A stretch of 64,000 nucleotides of DNA from Chelativorans sp. YIM 93263. GTDB taxonomy: Bacteria > Pseudomonadota > Alphaproteobacteria > Rhizobiales > Rhizobiaceae. The notes under the pieces were generated by a model. That model was not told the origin of the DNA. It saw only the letters and a list, made by a program, of their open reading frames with translations, and ran no database searches. Below are positions 35,395-44,741 of the stretch, piece by piece. The position numbers were made by a program, and so were the translations under genes. The stretch spans positions 186,001 to 250,000 of the forward strand of contig NZ_JAKCWP010000003.1 of NCBI RefSeq assembly GCF_028767125.1, written 5' to 3'. The first letter of the stretch is position 1, and the number at the start of each line of letters is the position of its first letter.

Positions 35395-36486
35395 ATGGCC
35401 ACGTCCACAGCATCGAACCTTGAACCTGTCACCGAGACCGCCCGAAACCGAGCGTGGGTGCGCGTATGGCTTTACGTAGTTCTGGTGACGCTTTTCGCGT
35501 TGGTGGTTGTCGGCGGCGCCACGCGGCTGACGGAGTCAGGCCTCTCGATCACGGAGTGGAAACCAATCCACGGCGTCATCCCGCCGCTCACCGAGACGGA
35601 GTGGAATGAGGAGTTCGAGAAATACCGGCAGATTCCGGAGTATCAGCAAATCAACCGGGGTATGAGCCTGGACGACTTCAAGACGATCTATTGGTGGGAG
35701 TGGACCCATAGGCTGCTGGCGCGTGGTGTCGGTTTCCTCTTCGCCCTGCCGCTCGCATTCTTCTGGCTGACCGGAAGCCTGGAAGATAAACTCAAGCCCA
35801 AGCTTCTGGGCATCCTGGCGCTGGGTGGGCTGCAGGGCGCCATCGGCTGGTGGATGGTGGCCTCCGGCCTTGTCGAGCGAACCGATGTCAGCCAGTACCG
35901 CCTTGCCACCCATCTCACAATCGCCTGCATCATCTTTGTCGCGGTCATGGCCGTGGCACGCGGGCTTGCACCGCACAGCCGCGGAGAAGCAGTCGGCAGT
36001 ACGCGGCGGTTCGCCGGCTGGCTCGTTGTTGCCGTCCTTGCGCAGATTTATCTTGGCGGGCTCGTGGCCGGGCTCAATGCAGGCATGGCTTATAACACCT
36101 GGCCGCTGATGGATGGCGCTCTCATTCCCGGCGGACTGTTCACCCACACGCCGGCGTGGATCAACATCTTCGAAAATCCAAAGATGGTGCAATTCATCCA
36201 CCGTCTGGGCGCCTACGCTGTTCTGGCGCTCGCCCTTTGGCATGCGGTGTCGGCCTGGCGCGCCGAACCTGGCACGACTCACGCCCGCCGGGCATGGCTT
36301 CTTTTCGCACTCGTCGGCCTCCAGGCAGCCATCGGAATCGTCACGCTGCTGATGGTCGTGCCCATGGACTGGGCGCTCGTACACCAAGGCATGGCGCTCA
36401 TCGTTCTGGGCTTCGCCACTGCCCATTGGCGCGCGGCGAAGGGCAGCTACCCTCTCCCTGCCCAGGTGCCGCAACCCGCCGAGTGA
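35395..36486 (+). CDS. ctaA: Heme A synthase (COX15/CtaA)
   Basis: Converts heme O to heme A for cytochrome c oxidase, in the inner membrane. The protein has eight membrane segments and the family landmarks [69 protein letters not shown] and LVHQGMAL, containing the four haem-ligand histidines. Start is ATG 35395; a TTG six bases upstream is possible. Length (363) is normal for the alphaproteobacterial type. Confidence 0.96.
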   Translation: MATSTASNLEPVTETARNRAWVRVWLYVVLVTLFALVVVGGATRLTESGLSITEWKPIHGVIPPLTETEWNEEFEKYRQIPEYQQINRGMSLDDFKTIYWWEWTHRLLARGVGFLFALPLAFFWLTGSLEDKLKPKLLGILALGGLQGAIGWWMVASGLVERTDVSQYRLATHLTIACIIFVAVMAVARGLAPHSRGEAVGSTRRFAGWLVVAVLAQIYLGGLVAGLNAGMAYNTWPLMDGALIPGGLFTHTPAWINIFENPKMVQFIHRLGAYAVLALALWHAVSAWRAEPGTTHARRAWLLFALVGLQAAIGIVTLLMVVPMDWALVHQGMALIVLGFATAHWRAAKGSYPLPAQVPQPAE

Positions 36487-36544
36487 ATGTCCGGAGCCGG
36501 TCTTTCTGAGAGGCCGCCTGGGGCGGTGACCCGCGATGGGCGCA

Positions 36545-37477
36545 TCAAGCCATGTCGCCGAGCATCAAATCCAGGTTCTGGACCGCCGCACCCGAGGCGC
36601 CCTTGCCGAGATTGTCGTAGACGGCGATCAGCAGCGCCTGGGCGCGGGTATCGTTGACGAAGACGTGGAGGCGCATGGTGTTGGTGCCGTTGTAGCGCTC
36701 GGGCTCGATTTCGGGGGAACGCTCCAGCGCCTCTAGCGGCGCCACCTCGAGGACGCTTTCCTCCAACCCAGCATAATGGTCGGCTATAGCGGCGTGCAGC
36801 TCTTCCCCCTTGGGCACTCGGTCAAGATGCCCGAGCTGGAGCGGCACGGCCGCGACCATGCCTTGCGCGAAATTGCCGACTGCCGGCTGCATGAGCGGGT
36901 CGCGCGCAAGGTTTGCATACTGCCGCAACTCGGGCAGGTGCTTGTGACTGAGCGAAAGGCCATAGAGCAGAAATTCAGGTGCATCCTCGCCCTTTGCCTC
37001 ATAGTCCTCGATCATCGTCCGCCCGCCGCCCGAATATCCGGTGATGCCGTTTACGGTCACCGGGAAATCCGCGGGAAGCAGGCCGGCGGAGACCAGCGGG
37101 CGCAGGAGCGCGATGGGGCCCTGGGGCCAGCAGCCGGGATTGGCCACGCGCCTGGCCTCGGCGATTGCCCTGCCCTGCTGCCGGTCCAGTTCGGGAAAGC
37201 CATAGACCCAGCCGTCCGCCACGCGGTGGGCGGTGGAGGCGTCGATCACGCGTGTCGTGTCATTCTCGATCAGGGAAACGCTTTCGCGCGCGGCATCGTC
37301 CGGCAGGCAGAGAATGGCGATATCGGCGGCATTCAGGCACTCGGCACGCGCCGCCTTCTCCTTGCGCCGCTCCGTGGGTACGGAGATGAGTTCGATGTCC
37401 TTGCGGTCGGCGAGCCGGGAGCGGATCTGCAATCCGGTCGTGCCGTGTTCGCCGTCGATGAAGATTTTTGCGGTCAT
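36545..37477 (-). CDS. argC: N-acetyl-gamma-glutamyl-phosphate reductase (type 2)
   Basis: Third step of arginine synthesis: NADPH reduction of N-acetylglutamyl phosphate. The 310-residue protein has the short type 2 form: FIDGEHGTTGLQI, DASTAHRVADGWVYGFPEL, the catalytic cysteine in VANPGCWPQG (Cys116), GYSGGGRTMIEDYE and HLDRVPKG. It lies downstream of speB on the same strand with a 72-base gap. Confidence 0.95.
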   Translation of the reverse strand: MTAKIFIDGEHGTTGLQIRSRLADRKDIELISVPTERRKEKAARAECLNAADIAILCLPDDAARESVSLIENDTTRVIDASTAHRVADGWVYGFPELDRQQGRAIAEARRVANPGCWPQGPIALLRPLVSAGLLPADFPVTVNGITGYSGGGRTMIEDYEAKGEDAPEFLLYGLSLSHKHLPELRQYANLARDPLMQPAVGNFAQGMVAAVPLQLGHLDRVPKGEELHAAIADHYAGLEESVLEVAPLEALERSPEIEPERYNGTNTMRLHVFVNDTRAQALLIAVYDNLGKGASGAAVQNLDLMLGDMA

Positions 37478-37549
37478 TCCTGGGGCCCCAAAGAAAACGG
37501 TAATGAGGAGTTCTAACGCGCCTCAAGGCGCAAGCATATCGTAGGCGAT

Positions 37550-38497
37550 CTATTCTCGTCGCTTCTCGGCCAACAGGCCGATGTAGTGCATCGCCACCGA
37601 CGCGCCCGCGACCGCTGTAATGTCGGCATGATCATAGGCCGGTGCAACCTCGACGATGTCGGCGCCAACCAAATTCAGTTTGCCGAGATGGCGCAGGATT
37701 GAAAGCATCTTTGCCGAGGAAGGGCCACCCGCAACCGGTGTGCCCGTGCCGGGCGCAAAGGCCGGGTCCAGGCAGTCGATGTCGAAGGTGATGTAGGCCG
37801 GCGCATCACCGACGCGCTCCACAATCATTTTCGCGACCTCGGCTGCGCGGATCTCTTCGAGATCGTAACCGTGGACGATCTCTATACCGCAATCCTCCGG
37901 CGCGTGCGTGCGGATGCCGACCTGGATGGAACGCGCGGGGTCGATCACGCCGTCGCGCACCGCCCGGCCGACGAAGGAGCCGTGATCGATGCGCTTGCCG
38001 TCGTCATCCCAGGTGTCCTGATGTGCATCGAACTGAACGAGCGCCAGTTGTCCATGCCGGGCCGCATGAGCCCTGAGAAGCGGCCAGGTGACGAAGTGAT
38101 CGCCCCCGAGCGTAACGAGAAAGGCGCCGGCGCGCAGAATTTTCGACGCCTCCCGCTCGATGATGCCGGGTGCTTTATCGTGCCGGCCGTAGTCCAGCAG
38201 GCAGTCACCGTAGTCGATCACCGCAAGGGCGTCGAACAGGTCGCGGCCAAAGGGATACTGCGGGTCGTTGTCGAAAATGACCGAGGCACGGCGGATCGCC
38301 TGCGGCCCGAAGCGCGCGCCCGGCCGGTTCGAAACCGCGGCATCGAAGGGAATGCCCCAGACCACCACGTCCGCGCCCTTGACGTTCTTGGTGAACTTGC
38401 GGCGCATGAAGGAGAGCGCCCCCGCGTAAGTCGGGTCGCTGGCCGCGCCGACGCTCTGGCGCGCTGTGAAAGCATGGTCGATGGTCTTTGATGGCAT
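37550..38497 (-). CDS. speB: Agmatinase (ureohydrolase family)
   Basis: Hydrolyses agmatine to putrescine and urea using a two-manganese centre. The 315-residue protein has the ureohydrolase motifs VTLGGDHFVTWPL, QFDAHQDTWDDD and ITFDIDCLDPAFAPGTGTP, which carry the metal ligands, and SNRPGARFGPQAIRRAS at the N terminus. Start ATG 38497 has GAGGAG at five bases. Related guanidino-acid hydrolases are an alternative, but the length and motifs fit agmatinase. Confidence 0.9.
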   Translation of the reverse strand: MPSKTIDHAFTARQSVGAASDPTYAGALSFMRRKFTKNVKGADVVVWGIPFDAAVSNRPGARFGPQAIRRASVIFDNDPQYPFGRDLFDALAVIDYGDCLLDYGRHDKAPGIIEREASKILRAGAFLVTLGGDHFVTWPLLRAHAARHGQLALVQFDAHQDTWDDDGKRIDHGSFVGRAVRDGVIDPARSIQVGIRTHAPEDCGIEIVHGYDLEEIRAAEVAKMIVERVGDAPAYITFDIDCLDPAFAPGTGTPVAGGPSSAKMLSILRHLGKLNLVGADIVEVAPAYDHADITAVAGASVAMHYIGLLAEKRRE

Positions 38498-38552
38498 GCA
38501 CGCTCCTCTAGACCAGCCTATGGCTATTAAACGAACCTTTGTGTGCGCAATA

Positions 38553-38579
38553 AAAAAGCGGGCGCAAGGCCCGCTTTTT
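38553..38579. terminator. Bidirectional-looking terminator after rpsI
   Basis: Perfect 11-base arms AAAAAGCGGGC (38553-38563) and GCCCGCTTTTT (38569-38579) with a five-base loop lie 23 bases after the rpsI stop. On the minus strand the stem GCGGGC is followed by TTTTTT, ending the rplM-rpsI transcript. Confidence 0.9.
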
Positions 38580-38602
38580 CGAAAGTTGCTTTTGCAGCGG
38601 CT

Positions 38603-39085
38603 TTAGCGCTTGGAGAACTGGAACGAACGGCGGGCCTTGGCGCGGCCGTACTTCTTGCGCTCCACAACGCGGCTGTCGCGGGTCAGGAAACCGCCCTTCT
38701 TGAGCACAGGGCGCAGATCCGGCTCGTAATGGGTCAGCGCCTTGGAAATGCCGTGGCGAACGGCACCGGCCTGGCCGGAAAGTCCGCCACCCACCACCGT
38801 GGCAACCACGTCGTACTGGCCCTTACGGTTCGATGCCATGATCGGCTGCTGCAGAATCATCTGCAGAACCGGGCGGGCAAAATACTGTGCAAACTCTTTG
38901 CCATTGACCGTGATCTTGCCGGAGCCCGGCTTCACCCAGACACGGGCGATCGCGTTCTTGCGCTTGCCGGTGGCGTAGGCGCGGCCCTGCTCATCGAGCT
39001 TCTGCACGTAAACCGGTGCGGCCTGCTCGGCGCTCTCCGCCTGCGTTGCGGCGCCCAGATCCTCAAGGGAGTTAATTTCAGCCAT
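38603..39085 (-). CDS. rpsI: 30S ribosomal protein S9
   Basis: Small-subunit ribosomal protein, 160 residues, with an alphaproteobacterial N-terminal extension ([19 protein letters not shown]) before the conserved core [21 protein letters not shown]. It ends in [17 protein letters not shown], the tail that contacts tRNA in the P site. Its start overlaps the end of rplM by eight bases, so translation is coupled, and a terminator follows. Confidence 0.98.
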   Translation of the reverse strand: MAEINSLEDLGAATQAESAEQAAPVYVQKLDEQGRAYATGKRKNAIARVWVKPGSGKITVNGKEFAQYFARPVLQMILQQPIMASNRKGQYDVVATVVGGGLSGQAGAVRHGISKALTHYEPDLRPVLKKGGFLTRDSRVVERKKYGRAKARRSFQFSKR

Positions 39086-39551
39086 ATGCCTTGACCCTTA
39101 CATTCTTCTTGCTCATCGCCGCGACGTCCAGATTCTCGGGCTGCTGCGCCTCGTGCGGATGTTCCGAACCGGCGTAGATGCGCAGGTTCTTCATCTGGCG
39201 GCGTCCGAGCGGCCCGCGCGGGATCATCCGCTCCACGGCCTTCTCGACCACCCGCTCCGGGAAGCGGCCTTCGAGGATATCGCGCGCCGTGCGCTCTTTG
39301 ATGCCGCCGGGATAACCGGTGTGCCAGTAATACTTCTTGTTGCGGTATTTCCGCCCCGTCAGCACCACCTTGTCGGCATTGACGACGATGACATTGTCGC
39401 CATCATCGACATGCGGCGTATAGGTGGGCTTGTGCTTGCCGCGCAGGCGGTTGGCGACGATGGAAGCAAGGCGGCCGACGACGAGCCCTTCGGCGTCGAT
39501 CAGCACCCACTTTTTCTCCACCTCCGCAGGCTTCTGCGAAAAGGTTTTCAT
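39078..39551 (-). CDS. rplM: 50S ribosomal protein L13
   Basis: Large-subunit ribosomal protein of 157 residues: [58 protein letters not shown] and [28 protein letters not shown] are all standard. Start ATG 39551 ([11 protein letters not shown]) is the normal rhizobial N terminus; upstream in-frame codons belong to the leader. A good promoter lies about 110 bases upstream. Confidence 0.98.
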   Translation of the reverse strand: MKTFSQKPAEVEKKWVLIDAEGLVVGRLASIVANRLRGKHKPTYTPHVDDGDNVIVVNADKVVLTGRKYRNKKYYWHTGYPGGIKERTARDILEGRFPERVVEKAVERMIPRGPLGRRQMKNLRIYAGSEHPHEAQQPENLDVAAMSKKNVRVKAYG

Positions 39552-39650
39552 GGTTGTCTTATCCGTGTCTGGACCCTGCCCGAAGCAGGGCTTTTCTTGT
39601 TGCTTGAACCGATGGCCCGAAGACCCTCGAAAATGCAGCTTTGCTGCGAT
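39552..39650 (-). promoter_or_regulatory. rplM leader with two small hairpins
   Basis: Between the predicted promoter and rplM the transcript contains GCAGC/GCTGC (39635-39647, loop of 3) and CCCTGC/GCAGGG (39574-39590, loop of 5). Ribosomal-protein leaders often bind their own product; whether L13 binds here is not shown. Confidence 0.35.
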
Positions 39651-39656
39651 GACGTG

Positions 39657-39685
39657 CTTATATGGACAGGTGCCGCACGAGTCAA
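39657..39685 (-). promoter_or_regulatory. Predicted promoter of rplM-rpsI
   Basis: On the minus strand TTGACT (39685-39680), 17-base spacer, TATAAG (39662-39657), with an AT-rich upstream region. It is among the closest matches to the housekeeping consensus in the window. Confidence 0.8.
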
Positions 39686-39747
39686 GCGCATCTTCCTGCC
39701 AGATATATGAAATATGCACGCAAAAACAATGGTTTATAGAATAGGTA

Positions 39748-40215
39748 TTATTTTACCACACCCGCAGGCGCGGGCGGCAGTGAATAGGTGCCCGTGGCAT
39801 GGGCAACAAGCACCTCATCCGGGCCGGCGGTGATCGCCACGTCGAACACCATCAGCGATCTGCCGAGCTTGAGAATGCGGCACGCGCCGTCGACACGGCC
39901 GGCCTGCGCCTTGCGCATGAAATTGATGTTGAGGTTGGTTGTCACGGCCAGGGCCTCGCGCCCGACATGCGACAATGCGCAGACATAACCGCCGATGTCG
40001 GCAAGCGTGAACAGCGAGGGACCCGAAACGGTGTTTCCCGGGCGCAGGTGGCGCTCCCCTGCTTCCAGCCGCACCGTGCACCCGCCCGGGCGCACGGCGA
40101 CCGCGCAGTAATCCGAACGGTCATCGTTGAGCTGCGGGTAGACCTCCGCGAGATAGGCGTTGACCTCCTCGACCGACAAGACCGGCTGAAGCTCCCTCCC
40201 CGCGCGCACATTCAT
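39748..40215 (-). CDS. PaaI-family hot-dog thioesterase
   Basis: Acyl-CoA thioesterase-like protein of 155 residues. The PaaI pattern is visible: a loop before the central helix ([21 protein letters not shown], with the catalytic-type aspartate in ADIGG) and [32 protein letters not shown]. Start ATG 40215 follows GGGAGG by seven bases. It lies just upstream of rplM on the same strand and diverges from the enoyl-CoA hydratase-like gene. Natural substrate unknown. Confidence 0.87.
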   Translation of the reverse strand: MNVRAGRELQPVLSVEEVNAYLAEVYPQLNDDRSDYCAVAVRPGGCTVRLEAGERHLRPGNTVSGPSLFTLADIGGYVCALSHVGREALAVTTNLNINFMRKAQAGRVDGACRILKLGRSLMVFDVAITAGPDEVLVAHATGTYSLPPAPAGVVK

Positions 40216-40344
40216 TCCACGTCCTCCCTGCTTCAGTTTGCAAGACGATGACCTTTTCCTCCATGATCTTCAAGCTATCCTGTGTTAGGCCCACATAATC
40301 GGAAGCCGCCGGAAGGCGGAATGCATGACAGGGAGAGAAAAGTC

Positions 40345-41166
40345 ATGGCCGAGGTAGCGACACCCAGCCGCGAGGACGCGCAGGAACTGGTGGAACGCAG
40401 GCTTGAGACCGGCATCCTGACGCTGACGCTCAAGAACCCGCCGGCCAATGCGCTCTCCACCGGCATGATGACGGCATTGAAGAGCGCTCTCGACGAAGCG
40501 CGGGATGACAAGGCAGTGCGCGTCATCATCCTGGCGCACGAGGGCAAGGTCTTTTCGGCCGGGCACGATCTCAAGGAGATGACGGCGCACCGCAGCGACC
40601 CCGACCGGGGACGGGCATTTTTCGCCGAGACCATGGAGCTGTGCGCCAGCCTTATGCAGACGGTGGTGCGCCATCCCAAGCCGATGATCGCGTCGGTCGG
40701 GGGCGTGGCGACGGCAGCGGGGTGCCAGCTTGTCGCCTCCTGCGATCTCGCCGTGGCAAGCGACGCGGCGCGCTTTGCCACACCCGGCGTGAACATCGGC
40801 CTGTTCTGCTCCACGCCGATGGTGGCGCTTTCGCGCAACATCCCGCGCAAGCAGGCGATGGAAATGCTTCTCACGGGAGAGATGATCGGCGCCGAAACCG
40901 CCCTTTCCTTCGGAATTGTCAACCGTGTCGTGGCGCCGGAGGCGCTTACCCGCACCGCTCTGGAACTAGCCGAGACCATCGCGTCCAAATCCCCGCTGAC
41001 GCTCAAGATCGGCAAGGAAGCTTTCTACGAGCAGGCCGAGATGGGTCTTTCGGACGCGTATGAATACACCGCGCGCGTGATGGTGGAGAACATGCTGGCG
41101 CGCGACGCGGAAGAAGGCATCGGTGCCTTTATCGAAAAGCGCAGGCCGGAGTGGAAAGGCGAGTGA
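40345..41166 (+). CDS. Enoyl-CoA hydratase/isomerase family protein (ECHDC3-like)
   Basis: Crotonase-fold protein of 273 residues: LKNPPANALSTGMM, FSAGHDLKEMTAHR (oxyanion hole) and GVATAAGCQLVASCDLAVAS. As in the ECHDC3 group, the first classical glutamate site reads PG (FATPGVNIGLFCST) while the second glutamate (AMEMLLTGE) is kept, so hydratase activity is not assured. Start ATG 40345 has GGGAGAG at seven bases. Its TGA overlaps the next ATG (TGATG). Confidence 0.88.
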   Translation: MAEVATPSREDAQELVERRLETGILTLTLKNPPANALSTGMMTALKSALDEARDDKAVRVIILAHEGKVFSAGHDLKEMTAHRSDPDRGRAFFAETMELCASLMQTVVRHPKPMIASVGGVATAAGCQLVASCDLAVASDAARFATPGVNIGLFCSTPMVALSRNIPRKQAMEMLLTGEMIGAETALSFGIVNRVVAPEALTRTALELAETIASKSPLTLKIGKEAFYEQAEMGLSDAYEYTARVMVENMLARDAEEGIGAFIEKRRPEWKGE

Positions 41167-41615
41167 TGGAACCGCGCATCTCGATCATCACCCTGGGCGT
41201 GGACGATCTGGAGCGCGCTGTCCGCTTCTATGAAGCCATGGGGCTGGAGCGGAACGAGCGCTTCACCGAAGGCGTTGCATTCTTTCAAATGGGCGGCATG
41301 GCGCTTGCGCTCTGGCCAAGAGACGAGCTTGCGGCGGACGTTGGCAGGGAGAACTATCGAGCCTCTCATGGACAGGCCGGCGGCGACGATTTCTCCGGTG
41401 TCGCGCTGGCCTACAACACGCGTGAGGAATGGGAGGTCAGCGATACCCTTGAACGCGCCGAGAAGGCCGGAGGCCGCATCGTGAAACCGGCCCAGCGCGC
41501 CTTCTGGGGCGGCGTTCAGGGCTATTTCGAGGATACCGAAGGCAATCTTTGGGAAGTCGCGCACAATCCCGACTTCCCAATCGACGCCGAAGGCAATATT
41601 ACGCTACCCGAATGA
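41166..41615 (+). CDS. VOC (glyoxalase/bleomycin-resistance) family protein
   Basis: Vicinal-oxygen-chelate fold protein of 149 residues with ISIITLGVDDLERAVRFYEAMG, FFQMGGMALALWPRDELA and GYFEDTEGNLWEVAHNP. The usual first metal histidine (H in the first strand) is Thr here (IITLGV), so the metal site is at most partial. Overlaps the gene on each side (TGATG before, ATGA after), so it is translated from one polycistronic message. No substrate can be given. Confidence 0.87.
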   Translation: MEPRISIITLGVDDLERAVRFYEAMGLERNERFTEGVAFFQMGGMALALWPRDELAADVGRENYRASHGQAGGDDFSGVALAYNTREEWEVSDTLERAEKAGGRIVKPAQRAFWGGVQGYFEDTEGNLWEVAHNPDFPIDAEGNITLPE

Positions 41616-42133
41616 ACCACGATCGTTACGAAGAATCCTATATCAGCGACATTCTCAACGGCGTGAAGAGCGTCGCCATCGTCGGCGCCTCGGCCAATGA
41701 AGTGCGCCCCAGCTTCTTTGTCACAAAATACCTGATCGACAAGGGCTATCGCGTATTCCCGATCAATCCCGGCCAGGCCGGCAAAGAGATCGCCGGTGCG
41801 AAGGCCTACGCCTCGTTGGCGGACTTGCCGGAGCCGGTCGACATGGTCGATATCTTTCGCGCCTCCAGCGCCGTGCCCGGCATTACGGACGAAATCCTGG
41901 CCATGGACCCGTTGCCCAAGGTGGTTTGGATGCAGTTGGCTATCCGCGACGACGCTTCCGCCGCCCGCCTGGAAGAAAAAGGCATCAAGGTCGTGATGGA
42001 CCGCTGCCCCAAAATCGAATACGGGCGGCTCTCCCGCGAGATCGGCTGGAACGGCGTTAACAGCCGCGTCATCTCGTCGAAAAAACCGGTTCTGCGCAAG
42101 GGCTTTCAGAGTTTCGGTATTCGGCAGAAGTAA
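41612..42133 (+). CDS. CoA-binding domain protein (YccU family)
   Basis: Rossmann-like CoA-binding protein of 173 residues: VKSVAIVGASANEVRPSFFV, GYRVFPINPGQAGKEI, PVDMVDIFRASSAVPGI and VWMQLAIRDDASAARLEEKG, with VVMDRCPKIEYGRL at the end. The family resembles the N-terminal domain of succinyl-CoA synthetase alpha; its role is unknown. Start ATG 41612 overlaps the VOC gene by four bases. It is 252 bases upstream of metY. Confidence 0.92.
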   Translation: MNHDRYEESYISDILNGVKSVAIVGASANEVRPSFFVTKYLIDKGYRVFPINPGQAGKEIAGAKAYASLADLPEPVDMVDIFRASSAVPGITDEILAMDPLPKVVWMQLAIRDDASAARLEEKGIKVVMDRCPKIEYGRLSREIGWNGVNSRVISSKKPVLRKGFQSFGIRQK

Positions 42134-42385
42134 TGATGGGTTGGGGTTTATCCTCATTTCCCTTCAGTCTGCACCTTCGCCTTGAAAGCGGTGAGGCAAA
42201 CGCCGGTCTACTGCGTTACGGTTGGCGAGCCACTCTGGTCGAGCAATCTCATTCCCGCCGTTGAACGAGTTGCCCGCGCACGCGCACGATCTTCCTTCTG
42301 TCCACCCGAAATTAGACAAATCTTCTTTGCCTTGGCGTAGCGGGTCTGTATTGATGCGGGAAAGAACGGTCGAATGGAGGAAACG

Positions 42386-43669
42386 ATGAACGAGCGCACA
42401 CCCGGTTTGAACACACTTGCCGTCCATGCCGGCGCCCAACCGGATCCTGCAACCGGCGCCCGCGCCACGCCGATTTATCAGACAACCTCCTACGTCTTCG
42501 AAGACGCCGACCACGCCGCCTCACTCTTCGGCCTGAAGGCCTTCGGCAACATCTACAGCCGCATCATGAATCCCACGGCGGCGGTACTTGAGGAGCGCGT
42601 CGCGGCGCTCGAGGGCGGGACGGCGGCGCTCGCCACCGCGTCGGGACACGGCGCGCAGCTTCTCGTCTTCCACACGCTGATGCAGCCGGGTTGCAACTTC
42701 ATCGCTGCGAAAAAGCTTTATGGCGGCTCGATCAACCAATTCGGCCACGCCTTCAAGAACTTCAATTGGGAAGTGCGCTGGGCCGATCCGGACGATATCT
42801 CTGCTTTCGAGAGCCAGATCGACGAGAACACCCGCGCCATTTTCGTCGAAAGCCTGGCCAATCCCGGCGGCTCGTTCGTCGACCTGGGAGCCATCGCCGA
42901 GGTGGCGCACCGGCACGGGCTGCCGTTTATCGTCGATAACACGATGGCCACGCCCTATCTCCTCCGCCCGGCCGAGCACGGGGCGGACATCATTGTCCAC
43001 TCGCTCACGAAGTTCATGGGCGGGCACGGCAATTCGGTCGGCGGCGTGCTGGTCGACTGTGGCACGTTCGACTGGTCGAAGTCCGGCAACTATCCGATGC
43101 TGTCAGAGCCCCGGCCCGAATACGGCGGCATGGTTCTGCACGAGACCTTTGGCAATTTCGCCTTTGCGATCGCCGCGCGCGTTCTGGGGCTGCGGGATTT
43201 CGGCCCCGCCATCTCGCCCTTCAATGCGTTCCTGATCCTCACCGGCATCGAGACCATGTCGCTGCGCATGCAGCGCCATTGCGACAACGCGCTCAAGGTG
43301 GCCGAATGGCTGCAGAAGCACCCTGCCGTCGCCTGGGTCTCCTATCCGGGCCTGCCGGACGATGCGAACCACGCGCTGATGCAAAAATACTCGCCTAAGG
43401 GCGCTGGCGCCGTCTTCACCTTCGGGCTGAAAGGCGGCTTCGATGCCGGCGTGAAAGTGGTCGAGGGCGTGGAGCTCTTCTCTCACCTTGCCAACATCGG
43501 CGACACCAAGTCACTCATTATCCATCCAGCCTCCACCACCCATCGCCAGCTCTCCGACGAGCAGAAGACGGCGGCCGGCGCGGGGCCGGATGTGGTGCGG
43601 CTTTCCATCGGCATCGAGGACGTCGAGGACATCATCGCCGATCTGGAGCAGATACTGGCGAAGCTTTGA
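42386..43669 (+). CDS. metY: O-acetylhomoserine (thiol)-lyase / aminocarboxypropyltransferase
   Basis: PLP enzyme that makes homocysteine from O-acetylhomoserine and sulfide. The 427-residue protein has LAVHAGAQPDPATGARATPIYQTTSY, the ASGHGAQ loop, VDNTMATPYLLRP and the PLP lysine in HSLTKFMGGHGNSVGG (Lys209). The start at ATG 42386 is set by GGAGG five bases upstream; an ATG at 42374 contains that site. No SAM-II-type riboswitch was recognised in the 252-base leader. Confidence 0.95.
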   Translation: MNERTPGLNTLAVHAGAQPDPATGARATPIYQTTSYVFEDADHAASLFGLKAFGNIYSRIMNPTAAVLEERVAALEGGTAALATASGHGAQLLVFHTLMQPGCNFIAAKKLYGGSINQFGHAFKNFNWEVRWADPDDISAFESQIDENTRAIFVESLANPGGSFVDLGAIAEVAHRHGLPFIVDNTMATPYLLRPAEHGADIIVHSLTKFMGGHGNSVGGVLVDCGTFDWSKSGNYPMLSEPRPEYGGMVLHETFGNFAFAIAARVLGLRDFGPAISPFNAFLILTGIETMSLRMQRHCDNALKVAEWLQKHPAVAWVSYPGLPDDANHALMQKYSPKGAGAVFTFGLKGGFDAGVKVVEGVELFSHLANIGDTKSLIIHPASTTHRQLSDEQKTAAGAGPDVVRLSIGIEDVEDIIADLEQILAKL

Positions 43670-43728
43670 AGTGAGTATTGTTTCTCGCCTGCATGGCAGG
43701 CTTCGGGAGCGATAAGAACAGCTCTCCT

Positions 43729-43756
43729 GCGGCAGTGCAAAATGCACCGCCGCTTT
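43729..43756 (+). terminator. Hairpin downstream of metY
   Basis: Arms GCGGC-A-GTGCA and TGCAC-C-GCCGC (43729-43739 and 43743-43753, one mismatch) enclose a three-base loop and are followed by TTTCTT. It stands 60 bases after the metY stop and before tRNA-Ser. Confidence 0.6.
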
Positions 43757-43864
43757 CTTCGTACCGTCGAGGAACCGCGCCGATATGGCGCGGCAGACAG
43801 ATTCCTGACAAAAACTGCGACCAGAGCCTTGTCTTCTACGCTTTTCCCGTTTATCCGAGCCCGC

Positions 43865-43954
43865 GGAGAGGTGGCCGAGTGGTCGAAGGCGCTCCCCTGC
43901 TAAGGGAGTAGACGGGCAACCGTCTCGAGGGTTCGAATCCCTTCCTCTCCGCCA
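43865..43954 (+). tRNA. tRNA-Ser(GCT)
   Basis: A 90-base class II tRNA: acceptor GGAGAGG pairs with CCTCTCC, then G and encoded CCA. The anticodon stem CTCCC/GGGAG holds CTGCTAA, anticodon GCT. There is a long variable arm and T-loop GTTCGAATC. Its antisense reads as the spurious peptide GRDSNPRDGCPSTPLAGERL. Confidence 0.97.
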
Positions 43955-44741
43955 CCGGATTTCGGAAGCGAATCGACTCTCCGCCAATCTGCGGCCAAAC
44001 CGCTGATGATTTTTCCGCCGGAACCTGGCAAAATAAGGTTCGCGACGATGGAATCACGGTCGGATGTATCGCTCGATGTAGCGTCCGAAGTATCGTTCAA
44101 TGAATCGCCCGGCAAAGGGCATCAGCCTTCTCCTGCAATCGGCGGCAAGGGACCACGGTCACGGAATGGCGGCAAGCCGAAGACCGCTTCGCCCGGTCGC
44201 TATCGCTCAGGATCGCCGCGAGATCGACAAGGTAGCCGACGGCAATCCCGTCATCGTCGACAACGCAGAAATGCTGAAGGCGCAGTATGTCGAAAGCTTA
44301 CGCCGGACCAGGGTTCCGGTTCGGAAGGCGTGGGGGAATCACCGAAACGGGAGAACGCGCCCGTCCCAAATGCCGAGACCGCTGGGCCGGCAGCGCCGGA
44401 GCACGCTCCTGACAGCCCCGCTCCGGGCCCTGTAGCTACGCCCGCCTCAAAGACAAACGTCAGATGCAACGATCTGCGGTCAAGCCGGTGATCCGCCATA
44501 TCAGAAGCGAACACGGGATAGGCCGCAACTGTCTCGCCCACGCCTCAACGGTTCTCACGGCCGCGGGGACACAACTTCTCACTCCTGCTCGAGTAGCGAA
44601 AGGATTTTTTGCCGCTCTTGATCGTTGTGCTGTAACCCCGGCCAAAACAGCCGCCGCTTAGGATATGGATTGTTCAGGTCGACCAAAAAAGCGTCTCTTC
44701 TGCCGTTTACTGGGAACCATTGTCGCATCGTTTTCCTGTGA
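43955..44741. other. 787-base stretch after tRNA-Ser with no recognised gene
   Basis: Open frames exist on the plus strand (44006-44491 and 44100-44435) but neither looks like a known family. One has a Pro/Ala-rich end (ENAPVPNAETAGPAAPEHAP) and the other a more protein-like centre (REIDKVADGNPVIVDNAEML), so a gene broken by a frameshift near 44310 is possible. No integrase or repeat of the tRNA 3' end was seen. The last 100 bases are AT-richer. Confidence 0.35.

Noticed and set aside
42134-42385. Possible SAM-II riboswitch upstream of metY
   Set aside because: Alphaproteobacterial met genes often carry one, but I could not find the short pseudoknot pattern in this leader.
43511-43987. Minus-strand frame encoding GRDSNPRDGCPSTPLAGERL
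   Set aside because: Antisense reading of tRNA-Ser, a common false annotation; it also overlaps metY.
43955-44741. Plus-strand frames 44006-44491 and 44100-44435 as genes
   Set aside because: No family resemblance, basic/proline-rich composition, and no ribosome site that convinced me; kept only as a described region.
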